Positions 18,192 to 27,950 are shown, numbered from the stretch's first letter. The stretch: DNA of 64,000 bases from Gammaproteobacteria bacterium (GCA_017577615.1 PKRE01000010.1:1-64000); one strand, 5' to 3'. Notes: generated by a model from the letters alone, not told the origin. Program-made: numbers and translations.

Positions 18192-20048
18192 TTATTCTCG
18201 ATCCAGCGGCCCGATGCCGTAGAAGCGTCGCTTGTGCTCGAGCGCGATCGAGATGACATGAGGCGCGAGCGACGCGCCTTCGAGCTCGGAGTAATTGGCG
18301 TCGACAAGATCCAGCCCATGCTCGCGCACTACCGCAATCAATTGCGGCTGCACGATCGCAAAATCGGCGTACTCGCTCATGAGCAGCACGTCGCGTCCTC
18401 CCTCCCTGAACAGCGACCTTCCGACGCTATAGTCCTCCACCGGCGAGCTGCAAGCGAAGTAACGTTGCAAGATGGTCGGCACGACATCGAAATGACTCGT
18501 GCGATGTCGCAGCACTCGCGGCTCCAGATCCGGCGCGTAGAGCATGAACGGGACTCCCGTTTGATAGCGAGTGAAATTGCTCGAATGTCCCCAATACCCT
18601 TTCTTCGTATCATTGAACTCCTGCCCATGGTCCCCGGTGATGAGCACGATCGAGCTCTCGAGTAGGCCGTGAGAATCGATCAGCTCCAGCGCCTCGCCCA
18701 TGAGCGAGTCGACATAGTGCACCGAGTTCAGGTAGCGATTGTAGAAGGGACGCACGTCTTTGAGCTGGTGCAGCTCGAGATAGTTGACCCGTTTACCGTT
18801 CGGCTTGAATGGCACCGGATAATCCGGCGGCATGTCGAAGCTGTGCGGAGAATCGTAGAAGAGAAACGCAAAAAACGGCCGCTCCGGATCGCGTTGCTCG
18901 AGAAACGCTCTGAAGTCATTCGTCAACGACCGATCCCATTCATAGGGACGGTGGCCTTCCGAGCGCATACGAAGGTTTGGCAAACCAGCGAAGATCGTCC
19001 GATCGAACTCGGGACTGTACAGCGGTGCACTACGCAGCACAGCGATCTCGTAGTCGCGTTTCAGCAGCTCCTCAATGAACACCGGACGGCGTCGCTCGGC
19101 GAGAATACGGTGCCAATAGGTGCCAGGAATGCCGTAAAAGAGCGAGAAGATGCCGATACGCGTCGCATTGCCGCCGCTGAAGTGATTCTCGAAGCGGACG
19201 GCTCTTTGCGCGAACTTGTGCAGATTCGGCGTGATCTTCGGACCGATCGCGTCGAAGCGCCACGAGTCGACCACGATGAAGATGACGTTGGGAGTGCTCT
19301 GCGACGCCTCGCAAGTAAGCGGTCGCAGCGGATAGGCAAGACCGCTGCCCTTGTGGCTCGCCGCAACCAGTGTCGACCCGGAGCGCACCTCGAAGCCCAG
19401 GCGCCGCAGCATACGCTTCGCGGTGGCCGCGTAACGGAACGGCAGCACTTCGGTCTGCCGCACGATCGACTTGTTCGCGACAGCGTCCGCCCAGATGTGC
19501 ACGCCATGAAACACGAGCGTCGCCACGGTCACGAACAGGATCGCCGGACCGCGTATCGACCGCCGCGGCGGCCCCTTGCGTACATACCGCCACGCAAGAC
19601 CGGCGCACACAGCGACCACAGCCACGATCCCGAGAAAGATCAGGGCCGCCTCGAGATACATGTCGGGAGGAAACACGAAGGTCTCGCGGGCCGCCCCCCC
19701 GAACAGCAGGTTCATGACACCCGCGTTGATGTGAAAACGGTAGAGATGGTAGACCTGCGTGTCGATGAGCAGCGCCGCCAGAATCAGCGCCACGTACAGC
19801 ACGCCGACAGGGATCACCAGCTTCGGGCGCGATAGCAGCAGCAACAGCAGCAGGACGGGCAACAGCAACAGCAGCGACAGCAGCGTGAAGTGCGAGCTCA
19901 GCATCGCACCTCGAAAGAGCAACAACAGCGGCGAGCTGTCGAGGTCGGCGGCAGCGTAGTAACGCACGGATACGAGGCAGGCAAGCGCTACGGTCGTCAG
20001 TACCAGCCAGCCCCACCAGCGACCCAGTTGCCGACGCGTGTTAGTCAT
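18192..20048 (-). CDS. yejM: PbgA/YejM-like inner-membrane sulfatase-fold protein
   Basis: A 618-residue protein with five N-terminal transmembrane helices (about 10-175) and a periplasmic alkaline-phosphatase/sulfatase-fold domain (about 245-560). NVIFIVVDSWRFDA, GNATRIGIFSLFYG and LITGDHGQEF are typical of the YejM/PbgA/LapC family, which in E. coli controls LPS synthesis by sensing LPS and signalling through LapB to LpxC stability. As in YejM, the nucleophile region has Thr (GNAT) instead of the Cys/Ser of true sulfatases. Length is close to E. coli YejM. It is divergent from the exported mutarotase gene, with only a short shared promoter region. Confidence 0.85.
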   Translation of the reverse strand: MTNTRRQLGRWWGWLVLTTVALACLVSVRYYAAADLDSSPLLLLFRGAMLSSHFTLLSLLLLLPVLLLLLLLSRPKLVIPVGVLYVALILAALLIDTQVYHLYRFHINAGVMNLLFGGAARETFVFPPDMYLEAALIFLGIVAVVAVCAGLAWRYVRKGPPRRSIRGPAILFVTVATLVFHGVHIWADAVANKSIVRQTEVLPFRYAATAKRMLRRLGFEVRSGSTLVAASHKGSGLAYPLRPLTCEASQSTPNVIFIVVDSWRFDAIGPKITPNLHKFAQRAVRFENHFSGGNATRIGIFSLFYGIPGTYWHRILAERRRPVFIEELLKRDYEIAVLRSAPLYSPEFDRTIFAGLPNLRMRSEGHRPYEWDRSLTNDFRAFLEQRDPERPFFAFLFYDSPHSFDMPPDYPVPFKPNGKRVNYLELHQLKDVRPFYNRYLNSVHYVDSLMGEALELIDSHGLLESSIVLITGDHGQEFNDTKKGYWGHSSNFTRYQTGVPFMLYAPDLEPRVLRHRTSHFDVVPTILQRYFACSSPVEDYSVGRSLFREGGRDVLLMSEYADFAIVQPQLIAVVREHGLDLVDANYSELEGASLAPHVISIALEHKRRFYGIGPLDRE

Positions 20049-20083
20049 TTGAGTAGTTGGGCCATCGTTCTCTTTAGGGTAGC

Positions 20084-21310
20084 ATGTCGGCGTTTGTGCC
20101 CTCGGAGAGAATCAAGAACATGCAACCGTACCGCTTGGGCTTCATCATACTCGGTTCCGTCCTTTCTCTAACAATGATCGGCTGCAGCAAGCCCGCCTCC
20201 GACGAGGCCGCTGCGTCGGCAACTGCTCCAACTGCTGAGGCAAACGCGACCATGTCTCGAGAACCGTTCGGCACGTTGCCCGACGGCACCGCCGTCGAGC
20301 TCTTCACGTTGCGCAATCCCTCCGGCATGGAGGTGAAGGTCACCAACTACGGAGGAATCATCACCGAGCTGAAGGTTCCCGATCGCAATGGCAACATCGA
20401 CGACATCACGCTTGGTTATTCCTCGCTGGACGGCTATCTTGAGAGCAGCCCCTATTTCGGCGCCATCATCGGCCGCTACGGCAACCGCATCGCGAACGCA
20501 CAGTTCCAGCTCGACGGCAAGACGTACAAGCTCCCAGCGAACGACGGCCCCAACACATTGCACGGCGGTGTGAAGGGGTTCGACAAGGTCGCCTGGCACG
20601 CCGAACCTTTCGACCGCGACGGCGAGCGCGGCATTATCTTCACTTACACGAGCGCCGACGGCGAAGAAGGGTTTCCCGGCACGCTCGAAGTGCGGGTGAC
20701 CTATACACTTACCGATAACAACGAGCTCATATTCGATTATCACGCGACGACCGACAAACCTACTGTCGTCAACCTGACACAGCATGCTTATTTCAATCTG
20801 GCCGGCGACGGCTCGGGCGATGTGCTCGAGCATGAGCTCATGATCAATGCCGACCGCTACACACCGGTTGATGCGACGCTCATCCCGACCGGGGAGATGG
20901 CGAGCGTGGAAGGCACACCGTTCGACTTCCGGCAGCCGACTGCCATCGGCGCACGCATCAATGCAGCGCACCAGCAAATCAAGATCGCGGGCGGTTACGA
21001 CCACAACTTCGTGCTCAATCGCTCCGGCGAAGGGCTGGTGCTCGCCGCGCGCGTCGACGAGCCCAAGAGCGGCCGCCGCATGGAGGTGTACACGACCGAG
21101 CCCGGCATGCAGTTCTACAGCGGCAACTTCCTGGACGGCTCGATCACAGGCAAGAACGGGCATGTCTACACCAAGCACAGCGGATTCTGCCTGGAGACAC
21201 AGCACTATCCCGACTCGCCGAACCAGCCGTCCTTCCCAAGCACCGTACTACGGCCTGGCGAGACGTATTCGTCGCGAACGGTATACGCGTTCAGTACCTT
21301 TGATCGCTGA
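20084..21310 (+). CDS. galM: Lipoprotein aldose 1-epimerase (galactose mutarotase)
   Basis: A 408-residue protein; an ATG at 20120 is an alternative start with the same signal. It has a lipoprotein signal with lipobox LTMIGC, then an Ala/Thr linker, then a full GalM domain: NGTLHGG-type NTLHGG, NLTQHAYFNLAG with the catalytic His, and CLETQHYPDSPN with the catalytic Glu. The reaction is alpha/beta interconversion of galactose, glucose or xylose. Export as a lipoprotein differs from the cytosolic E. coli enzyme and suggests work on sugars released outside the cytoplasm. Confidence 0.93.
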   Translation: MSAFVPSERIKNMQPYRLGFIILGSVLSLTMIGCSKPASDEAAASATAPTAEANATMSREPFGTLPDGTAVELFTLRNPSGMEVKVTNYGGIITELKVPDRNGNIDDITLGYSSLDGYLESSPYFGAIIGRYGNRIANAQFQLDGKTYKLPANDGPNTLHGGVKGFDKVAWHAEPFDRDGERGIIFTYTSADGEEGFPGTLEVRVTYTLTDNNELIFDYHATTDKPTVVNLTQHAYFNLAGDGSGDVLEHELMINADRYTPVDATLIPTGEMASVEGTPFDFRQPTAIGARINAAHQQIKIAGGYDHNFVLNRSGEGLVLAARVDEPKSGRRMEVYTTEPGMQFYSGNFLDGSITGKNGHVYTKHSGFCLETQHYPDSPNQPSFPSTVLRPGETYSSRTVYAFSTFDR

Positions 21311-21380
21311 TGAGGGGCTGGGGCTGGAGACTGGTGGCTGGAGCAGGCGCGCCCCTCTGACCAGCGCCCAGCAGTCCGCC
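21311..21380. repeat. G-rich heptamer-type element
   Basis: GGGGCTGGGGCTGG and GGTGGCTGG directly follow the galM stop, with a C-rich half (GCGCGCCCCTCT) about 15 bases on. It lies between convergent galM and purT. Confidence 0.6.
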
Positions 21381-21402
21381 ATATGTCGCAGCCCCCACCC
21401 AG

Positions 21403-21438
21403 CCCTCCCCCGCGAAGCGAATGCGAAGCGGGGGAGGG
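21403..21438. repeat. GC-rich hairpin repeat, copy 3, with enlarged loop
   Basis: Same arms (CCCTCCCCCGC / GCGGGGGAGGG), but the loop is 14 bases and holds a duplicated GCGAAGC. The preserved arms and changed loop argue that the stem is the part that matters. Confidence 0.8.
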
Positions 21439-21443
21439 AGCAC

Positions 21444-22637
21444 CTACTGCGAAGCCCTACACCCCTCGCTCAACAGGCGCGTCATCTGGCGTGCTTTCTC
21501 GCGTGCGTGCTCGATCGTATCGCCGAGAGCCAGCGAGACCCCCATGCGACGCCGGCCGCGCACTTCGGGCTTACCGAACAAGCGCAGCGCCGTATCGGGC
21601 TGTACCAATGCGCGCTCGACGTGCTCAAAGCGGACGTTGTCGGAATCGCCGGTCACCAACAAGGCGCACGACGCGCTCGGACCCCGCTGACGGATTGCCG
21701 GAATCGGTAGTCCCAGAATCGCGCGAGCATGGAGTGCGAACTCGGAGAGATCCTGTGAGATCAACGTGACGAGCCCGGTATCGTGCGGTCGTGGTGAGAC
21801 TTCACTGAAATACACAGTGTCCCCGGCAACGAAGAGCTCGACGCCGAACACACCATAACCACCCAGGTTCTCCGTGATAACGGTCGCGATGCGCTGCGCC
21901 TCCGCGAGCGCGGCGGCGCTCATCGGCTGCGGTTGCCACGACTCGCGATAGTCGCCGTCCACTTGCAGGTGACCTATCGGCTCGCAAAAGCTCGTACCTC
22001 TGGCATGACGCACGGTGAGCAACGTGATCTCGTAATCGAACTCCACCCATCCTTCCACGATCACTCGCCCGCCGCCAGCACGACCGCCTTCCTGAGCGTA
22101 ACGCCACGCAGGCAGCACATCGTCCCGAGTGCGCACGACGCTCTGTCCTTTGCCGGACGAGCTCATCACGGGCTTGACCACACACGGCATGCCGATAGCT
22201 GCAACGGCGCGCTCATATTCGTCTTGTGTGCCGGCGAATCGGTACGGTGAAGTGGGCAAGCCGAGCTCCTCTGCAGCAAGTCGCCTGATCCCTTCTCTAT
22301 CCATGGTCAGCCGCGCGGCGCGCGCTGTCGGCACGACCTTGTAGCCTTCCTGCTCGAGCTCGACGAGCGTCGGCGTGGCGATCGCCTCGATCTCCGGCAC
22401 GATCAACATCGGACGTTCGCGTTCCACGAGCTCGCGCAGCGCCGTCCCGTCGAGCATGTTGATCACGTGCGCGCGATGTGCAACTTGCATCGCCGGCGCA
22501 TTCGCATAGCGATCCACTGCGATCACCTCGCAACCGAAGCGCTGCAGCTCGATTGCGACCTCTTTGCCGAGCTCACCCGAGCCGAGCAGCATGATGCGAG
22601 TTGCGGAAGGAGAAAGCGGCGTGCCAATGGTGACCAT
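21444..22637 (-). CDS. purT: Formate-dependent phosphoribosylglycinamide formyltransferase
   Basis: The ATG at 22637 gives 397 residues, the usual PurT length; the frame extends upstream only through non-conserved sequence. PurT is an ATP-grasp enzyme making formyl-GAR from GAR, formate and ATP in purine synthesis. Seen here: the N-terminal nucleotide-binding motif IMLLGSGELGKEVAIE, the ATP-grasp loop VMSSSGKGQSVV, the metal-binding region FGVELFV..VYFSEVSPRPHDTG, and the C-terminal FGKPEVRGRRRMGV. Catalytic residues look intact. Single gene, divergent from tex. Confidence 0.95.
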   Translation of the reverse strand: MVTIGTPLSPSATRIMLLGSGELGKEVAIELQRFGCEVIAVDRYANAPAMQVAHRAHVINMLDGTALRELVERERPMLIVPEIEAIATPTLVELEQEGYKVVPTARAARLTMDREGIRRLAAEELGLPTSPYRFAGTQDEYERAVAAIGMPCVVKPVMSSSGKGQSVVRTRDDVLPAWRYAQEGGRAGGGRVIVEGWVEFDYEITLLTVRHARGTSFCEPIGHLQVDGDYRESWQPQPMSAAALAEAQRIATVITENLGGYGVFGVELFVAGDTVYFSEVSPRPHDTGLVTLISQDLSEFALHARAILGLPIPAIRQRGPSASCALLVTGDSDNVRFEHVERALVQPDTALRLFGKPEVRGRRRMGVSLALGDTIEHAREKARQMTRLLSEGCRASQ

Positions 22638-22956
22638 GGTGGAGGGTCGTTCGTGAGGCGCAAAGCGCAGGTTGATGTTGATGCAGCGTGATTCAAACTG
22701 ACAGGCTACAGGCGAAGCCGTCGCAAGTGAACGGCGGTGTTGGATGGACTGGAGGCTGGGGGCTGGAGAGTGGAGCGGAGCCCAGTGCCATGCCCGGCAG
22801 CCCACCCTTCTCAGGCTGTAGGCGGTGGGCTGCAGGTGGTAGGTGGATGGCGCTTACGCGCCATCGGCCCCTGTCCCCAGTTGCGAGCCCCTTGCCCATC
22901 ACAGACGCTTTCTCCATAGTGCGCGCCTTTCCACCGTCAAACCAGTTCACGTTTCA
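22638..22956. other. Intergenic stretch between purT and tex with G-rich repeat
   Basis: About 320 bases between divergent starts. Its main content is a degenerate G-rich repeat at about 22745-22850 (GGAGGCTGGGGGCTGG, then TAGGCGGTGGGCTGCAGG and GTAGGTGG). No supported gene. Confidence 0.55.
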
Positions 22957-25299
22957 ATGCTGCCGTCGATCGAATCGCGTCTCGCTGCCGAGCTGTCTGT
23001 CAAACCTCAGCAAGTCGCCGCCGCCGTCGCGCTGCTCGATGAAGGCGCCACCGTGCCGTTCATCGCACGCTATCGCAAGGAAGCGACAGGTGGTTTGGAT
23101 GACACGCAATTGCGAACTTTGGAGGAACGACTGGCATACCTGCGCGAGCTCGAAGCACGACGTGCGCAGATTCTTGCCAGCATCGAGGAACAGAAGAAGC
23201 TCACGCCAGAGCTCAAAGCCGCGATCGAGGCAGCGGAAACGAAGCAGCGTCTCGAAGACCTCTACCTACCCTACAAACCGAAGCGGCGCACGAAGGCTCA
23301 GATAGCACGCGAGGCGGGTCTGCAGCCGCTCGCGGATGCGCTGCTCGCCAATCCCTCGCTCGCGCCGGAAACTGAGGCTGCACGCTATTTGAAGGAGCCG
23401 TTCAAGACCGAGCACGGCGACAATCCCGGCGTTCCTGATGTCAAGGCCGCGCTCGACGGCGCTCGCGCGATTTTGGTGGAGCAATTCTCCGAAGACGCAG
23501 AGCTGCTCGGGGAGCTGCGTGCGTATCTGAACGATCATGCCGTGCTCGTCTCCAGAGTGGTGCAAGGCAAGGAAGAGGCAGCCGCCAAGTTTCGCGATTA
23601 CTTCGCTTATCAAGAGCCGCTCAGCAAGATTCCGTCGCACCGGGCACTCGCACTGTTCCGCGGTCGCAAAGAGGAAGTGCTGCGGCTTGCGCTCAAGCTG
23701 CCGGAAGAGCTGGACGAGGAGCGCCCATCGAACGCGTTGAATGCGTGCGAGCTCAAGATTGCAGCGCGCTTTTCGATCGCCGATCGCAATCGCCCCGGTG
23801 ATGCCTGGCTCATTCAGACCGTGCGATGGGCGTGGCAAACGAAGCTCTCCTGGCAGCTCGAAACGGAGCTGCTGGCGCAGCTGCGCGAGCGCGCAGAAGA
23901 AGAAGCCATTCGCGTATTCGCACGCAATCTGCACGATCTGCTGCTCGCCGCGCCGGCCGGTCCGCGTGCGACGATCGGCCTCGATCCCGGGCTGCGCACG
24001 GGTGTTAAGGTCGCGGTAGTCGATCGAACCGGCAAGCTGCTCGAGACGACCACCATCTATCCGCATGCACCGCGTAACGATTGGGACGGCTCGATTGCGG
24101 TGCTGGCCGCGCTTGCCCGTAAGCACAATGTCGAGCTGATCAGCATCGGTAACGGCACGGCCTCGCGCGAGACGGACAGGTTGGTAGGCGATCTGCTCAA
24201 AAGACATCCGGAGCTCAAGCTGACCAAGATCGTGGTCTCAGAAGCTGGCGCATCGGTGTACTCCGCCTCCGCGCTCGCAGCAAAGGAGCTGCCGCACATC
24301 GACGTCAGCTTGCGCGGTGCCGTATCGATCGCACGTCGTTTGCAGGATCCACTTGCCGAGCTCGTCAAGATCGATCCGAAGTCGATCGGCGTCGGACAGT
24401 ACCAGCACGATGTGAATCAGACCAAGCTCGCGCGCACGCTCGATGCGGTCGTCGAAGATTGCGTGAACGCAGTCGGGGTCGATGTCAATACTGCCTCCCC
24501 GGCGCTGCTCGCGCGCATCTCCGGCTTGAGTGCCACGCTCGCCGAGAACATCGTTCGCTACCGCGACGAGCACGGCGCATTCACGAATCGCGAGCAGCTG
24601 AAGAAGGTACCGCGCCTGGGCGAAAAGACGTTCGAGCAGGCAGCCGGATTCCTGCGCATCATGAACGGCGACAACCCACTCGATGCATCGGCGGTGCACC
24701 CAGAAGCGTATCCGGTCGTCGAGCGGATTCTCGCCGATCTGAAGCGTCCCGTGCGGGAGGTTCTGGGCGATTCGAATACGCTCAAGAAGATCGATCCGGC
24801 CAAGTACATCGACGACCGCTTCGGGCTGCCGACGGTGCGCGACATCCTGCGCGAGCTCGAGAAGCCCGGCCGCGACCCCCGGCCCGAATTCAAGACGGCA
24901 GAGTTTCGCGAAGGCGTCGAGGATTTGAAAGATCTCGAGCCGGGCATGATCCTCGAAGGTGTGGTGACGAATGTCACCAACTTTGGCGCCTTCGTCGACA
25001 TCGGCGTGCACCAGGACGGCTTGGTGCACATCTCGATGATGTCGCACAAATTCGTCAAGGATCCGCGCGACATCGTGAAGGCGGGCGACGTCGTCAAGGT
25101 GAAAGTGCTGGAGGTCGATCAGGAGCGTCGTCGCATCGCGCTCAGCATGCGCTTGGATGCGCCTGCACAAGGAGCGCGAGTAACGGGCGATGCCGCCGGC
25201 GGCAAGTCACGCGCGGCGAAGCACCGTAAGGAGGCACCCGCTGCGGCGGGCGGCGGCATCATGGCAGAAGCATTCGCTCGAGCGCTCAGGCGCGAGTAA
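22957..25299 (+). CDS. tex: Tex family RNA-binding transcription accessory protein
   Basis: The ATG at 22957 gives 780 residues and the conserved start MLPSIESRLAAEL. Domains in order: N-terminal Tex helices (1-200), YqgF/RuvX-like RNase-H fold (GLDPGLRTGVKVAVVD near 345), helix-hairpin-helix repeats (DVNTASPALLARISGL and following), and a C-terminal S1 RNA-binding domain (GMILEGVVTNVTNFGAFVDIG to about 735). The Ala/Gly-rich tail is variable. Tex binds nucleic acid and affects transcription and expression of some virulence or stress genes; its mechanism is only partly known. Length matches the family. Confidence 0.95.
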   Translation: MLPSIESRLAAELSVKPQQVAAAVALLDEGATVPFIARYRKEATGGLDDTQLRTLEERLAYLRELEARRAQILASIEEQKKLTPELKAAIEAAETKQRLEDLYLPYKPKRRTKAQIAREAGLQPLADALLANPSLAPETEAARYLKEPFKTEHGDNPGVPDVKAALDGARAILVEQFSEDAELLGELRAYLNDHAVLVSRVVQGKEEAAAKFRDYFAYQEPLSKIPSHRALALFRGRKEEVLRLALKLPEELDEERPSNALNACELKIAARFSIADRNRPGDAWLIQTVRWAWQTKLSWQLETELLAQLRERAEEEAIRVFARNLHDLLLAAPAGPRATIGLDPGLRTGVKVAVVDRTGKLLETTTIYPHAPRNDWDGSIAVLAALARKHNVELISIGNGTASRETDRLVGDLLKRHPELKLTKIVVSEAGASVYSASALAAKELPHIDVSLRGAVSIARRLQDPLAELVKIDPKSIGVGQYQHDVNQTKLARTLDAVVEDCVNAVGVDVNTASPALLARISGLSATLAENIVRYRDEHGAFTNREQLKKVPRLGEKTFEQAAGFLRIMNGDNPLDASAVHPEAYPVVERILADLKRPVREVLGDSNTLKKIDPAKYIDDRFGLPTVRDILRELEKPGRDPRPEFKTAEFREGVEDLKDLEPGMILEGVVTNVTNFGAFVDIGVHQDGLVHISMMSHKFVKDPRDIVKAGDVVKVKVLEVDQERRRIALSMRLDAPAQGARVTGDAAGGKSRAAKHRKEAPAAAGGGIMAEAFARALRRE

Positions 25300-25366
25300 G
25301 GGCAAAGCACCGGGACCGGACCGCAGAATAAGCGCTGTCCGGTCAAGCGTCAGGCATACGCTCGAG

Positions 25367-25933
25367 TTACGTATTCTCCCGGCGCAACGCCCCGGTCCTT
25401 CTAAGTACGACACGGGGCACGCCGCGCATGTTTGCTGCGCCTTCTTCGTCGTCGCCGTGCAAGCCGAGTAAGTCCATCAACGTATCCCGCCTATCGGCGA
25501 GCGTAGCGCCGAGAGAGACAAGATCGACCCTTGCTGCACGTACGCGCGGGAAAAGCTCGTCCTCCTCCCAGCGAACATGCGCTACGACCAGCTCGTGCAG
25601 ACGCTGAACGGCCACCATGAATTCCTCGTGCTCCGAGGTCATGGATTCGATGTGCGCGATCGCTCGCTTGGCCTCGCCATGCTCGCGTTCGGCGTGACTG
25701 ACCAGCTCATCCGAATCGATGGCGCGTCGGGTGGCGGGATAGAAGAGTTCTTCTTCGATCTGTGCGTGAATGCGCAGCATTTTGCAGAGCCTACGCGCAA
25801 GAGGATCGAGCTGCTGTGGCGCAGCTCGAGCGAGGCTCGCGAACACCTCGTCCACCAGACGATGATCACGGGTCAGAAAATCGACTGCATCGGTGCTGCC
25901 GTCGGCTGACTCGTCAGGTGTGATTCGCGCCAT
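25367..25933 (-). CDS. Hemerythrin HHE domain protein
   Basis: The ATG at 25933 follows GAGGA with good spacing and gives 188 residues. The first about 135 residues form a hemerythrin-like four-helix bundle with iron-ligand residues in TRDHRLVDE, RIHAQIEEELFYP, SHAEREHGEAKRA and VVAHVRWEEDELFP. Such proteins bind a di-iron centre and are linked to oxygen sensing or storage and nitrosative stress. The C-terminal 40 residues are not conserved. It converges with tex. Confidence 0.88.
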   Translation of the reverse strand: MARITPDESADGSTDAVDFLTRDHRLVDEVFASLARAAPQQLDPLARRLCKMLRIHAQIEEELFYPATRRAIDSDELVSHAEREHGEAKRAIAHIESMTSEHEEFMVAVQRLHELVVAHVRWEEDELFPRVRAARVDLVSLGATLADRRDTLMDLLGLHGDDEEGAANMRGVPRVVLRRTGALRRENT

Positions 25934-26023
25934 CGTAGGTTCCTCGGGTGCCCGTGCAAGCACGTCTAAGGCGCAAGGTATTGCGACAGTTCCAGTGGCC
26001 TGAGCACCAACGGCACGCCCGCC

Positions 26024-27868
26024 TCAACGCTCCGCAAGAAATGCCGCCACCCATACCAGCGGCGCGTTCCAGTTGATTGCGACTTCGTTGAGCGCGTACG
26101 CGTCCGCATCGTCGCGCCAGCACGTTTGCGGCAGACAGGTGCCTTTCATCTGCTTGGCGACCGGATCGATCATGCTGGAAGAGTTCGGCCCACCGGAGAG
26201 CGCGCCAGGAGGCGGCGGCGGGAAAGATTCGTTCTTCTGATGTGCCCAGAAGCGGTGATGCGGATTGCGCATGGGACGTGCGCCGTAACCGCTCACATAG
26301 GACTGATCGAGCGGATTGCGCCCGAGCACGTAGTCGAGAGCGTCGACGACACGGTCGCGATAAATCGTCTTACCGGTCAGGTCATAGGCGATGCCCAGCA
26401 CGATCGCGCGATTGAGCACGGCAGAGTTCGAGCCCCATGGATATGCGTCTGCGCTGTACGGAATCGCATAGCCCTCTTCGCTCGCCTGCCGCAGATAGTT
26501 GTCCGCGGCGGCGATGAGATTCGCACGCGCTTGCGCCAATTCCTCCTTGCCGAGGCAGTTCGGAACGGTCACGAGCGAGATCGTGCCGAGCGTGCGTACC
26601 TGACCCCACGAGATGTCGCCGTCGCCATCTGCGGTCGGCGCGGCCAAAAAGTGTGGCGACTCGCGCAACGCTTGTGCGTACTCTGCCTCTCCCGTCGACA
26701 GAAACAGCTCCGCGGCCGCCCAATAGAACTCGTCAGAGGCGTCGCGATCACCATAATCCCCGCCTCCGTCGAAGCCGCCGACGGGCAGTAGATCGGGATG
26801 ACGACGCGCGGCTGCGTAGGCGCGTTTCGCCGCGCGCAAGCAGCGCTGCGAGAACTCGGGATCGATGTTGCGCCAGATGCGTGCGCATTGCGCGGCAGTC
26901 GCTGCCAGATTGAGCGTGGCGGTCGTCGACGGCGGATAAAGGAAACGCTCCGAGCGATCTTCGTGCGGCGCGCTCGGGAAGGGTGTCCAATGTAGTCCGT
27001 GCACCTTGTGGTGCGCCATGCCAGAGATGTCTAGCTCGACCGACCCTGCGCCGCCCGCCCGCCCTGAGACCCGCGGCATCTTGAGCTTTGCACCTTCTGG
27101 CGCCTGCATCCGCAGCAGAAACTCGAGCTCCCAGCGCACCTCGTCCAATAGATCGTTGACGCCGTTACCGCGCTCGGGCAAGGATGCCTCGCCGTCTGCA
27201 AACGGCGCCGGTGAGTCCGCGGCGAGGCGGCGTGTCCGTTCGTAGTAATTGAGCAGCGTCCAAACGCTGATGCCGGCATTGACGACATACTTGCCGTGAT
27301 CGCCGGCATCGTACCAGCCGCCTGTCGTCTCGAGCGTGTAGTCACAACCCGGCCATTCGATCCCGCGTTGATCCCGTCCGTTGAAACAGCGGGCAATCTC
27401 GCGGACGTGACCGGCCGGTCGCGCCCACTTCGCATCTCCGATGTACTTCGCTTCGATCGGGATACCGCTGCGATTGTGATAGAAGTAGGCAAGCGCATCA
27501 TGTTTGAGCCGATCGAAGAGCGTCGCATCGATCGAGAACGAACGACTCGTCTGATCACCGACGATGAGTCGATAGCCGCTGCCAGAGCCCTGATAGCGCG
27601 AAAAATCGACCTGATGCACGTGCTCGCCGGAGCCGGCATTGACGCCGAACACCACGGTTTCACCACGTGCGACCGTTTCCCCGTTCGCGGCGACGAGGCG
27701 CCATGGCAGCGGCGCGCGCGAGGTATGCGCGACGATTGCGCGCTTCGGCCCGTGCGGCTGGAAGCCGAGCTGGTTGAAGCGAATGTTCGACAGCTCTTGC
27801 TTTTCGCTCGCGTACGAGGCAAACGCCGCGAGCCACAGGGTCATGAACGCGAGCGCATAACGAAACAT
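26024..27868 (-). CDS. Glycoside hydrolase family 9 (cellulase-like)
   Basis: A 614-residue exported enzyme with a signal peptide (1-20, ending SYAS). An Ig-like CelD_N domain (about 25-110, starting IRFNQLGFQPHGPKRAIV) precedes an (alpha/alpha)6 GH9 catalytic domain. Catalytic residues are visible: GGWYDAGDHGKYV with the Asp pair, NPHHRFWAHQ with the conserved His, and YALNEVAINWNAPLVW with the acid Glu. GH9 enzymes cut beta-1,4-glucans by inversion; endoglucanase and exo activities both occur with this architecture. It lies directly downstream of the TonB receptor on the same strand, separated by a terminator-like hairpin, as in glucan utilisation loci. Confidence 0.93.
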   Translation of the reverse strand: MFRYALAFMTLWLAAFASYASEKQELSNIRFNQLGFQPHGPKRAIVAHTSRAPLPWRLVAANGETVARGETVVFGVNAGSGEHVHQVDFSRYQGSGSGYRLIVGDQTSRSFSIDATLFDRLKHDALAYFYHNRSGIPIEAKYIGDAKWARPAGHVREIARCFNGRDQRGIEWPGCDYTLETTGGWYDAGDHGKYVVNAGISVWTLLNYYERTRRLAADSPAPFADGEASLPERGNGVNDLLDEVRWELEFLLRMQAPEGAKLKMPRVSGRAGGAGSVELDISGMAHHKVHGLHWTPFPSAPHEDRSERFLYPPSTTATLNLAATAAQCARIWRNIDPEFSQRCLRAAKRAYAAARRHPDLLPVGGFDGGGDYGDRDASDEFYWAAAELFLSTGEAEYAQALRESPHFLAAPTADGDGDISWGQVRTLGTISLVTVPNCLGKEELAQARANLIAAADNYLRQASEEGYAIPYSADAYPWGSNSAVLNRAIVLGIAYDLTGKTIYRDRVVDALDYVLGRNPLDQSYVSGYGARPMRNPHHRFWAHQKNESFPPPPPGALSGGPNSSSMIDPVAKQMKGTCLPQTCWRDDADAYALNEVAINWNAPLVWVAAFLAER

Positions 27869-27950
27869 TCGATCCTCCTGACTGCGCAGACGATACCCCG
27901 CCGTCGCGCTCTGTGACTGTCAAGAATCGCGAGCGACAGTGGGCATTCAC

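Noticed and set aside
18669..19835. 388-residue plus-strand open frame antisense to the PbgA/YejM gene
   Set aside because: Low-complexity Arg/His-rich product with no family; the opposite strand is a clear gene.
22688..23305. Plus-strand 205-residue open frame before and over the tex start
   Set aside because: Begins in repeat DNA and runs out of frame through tex; not protein-like.
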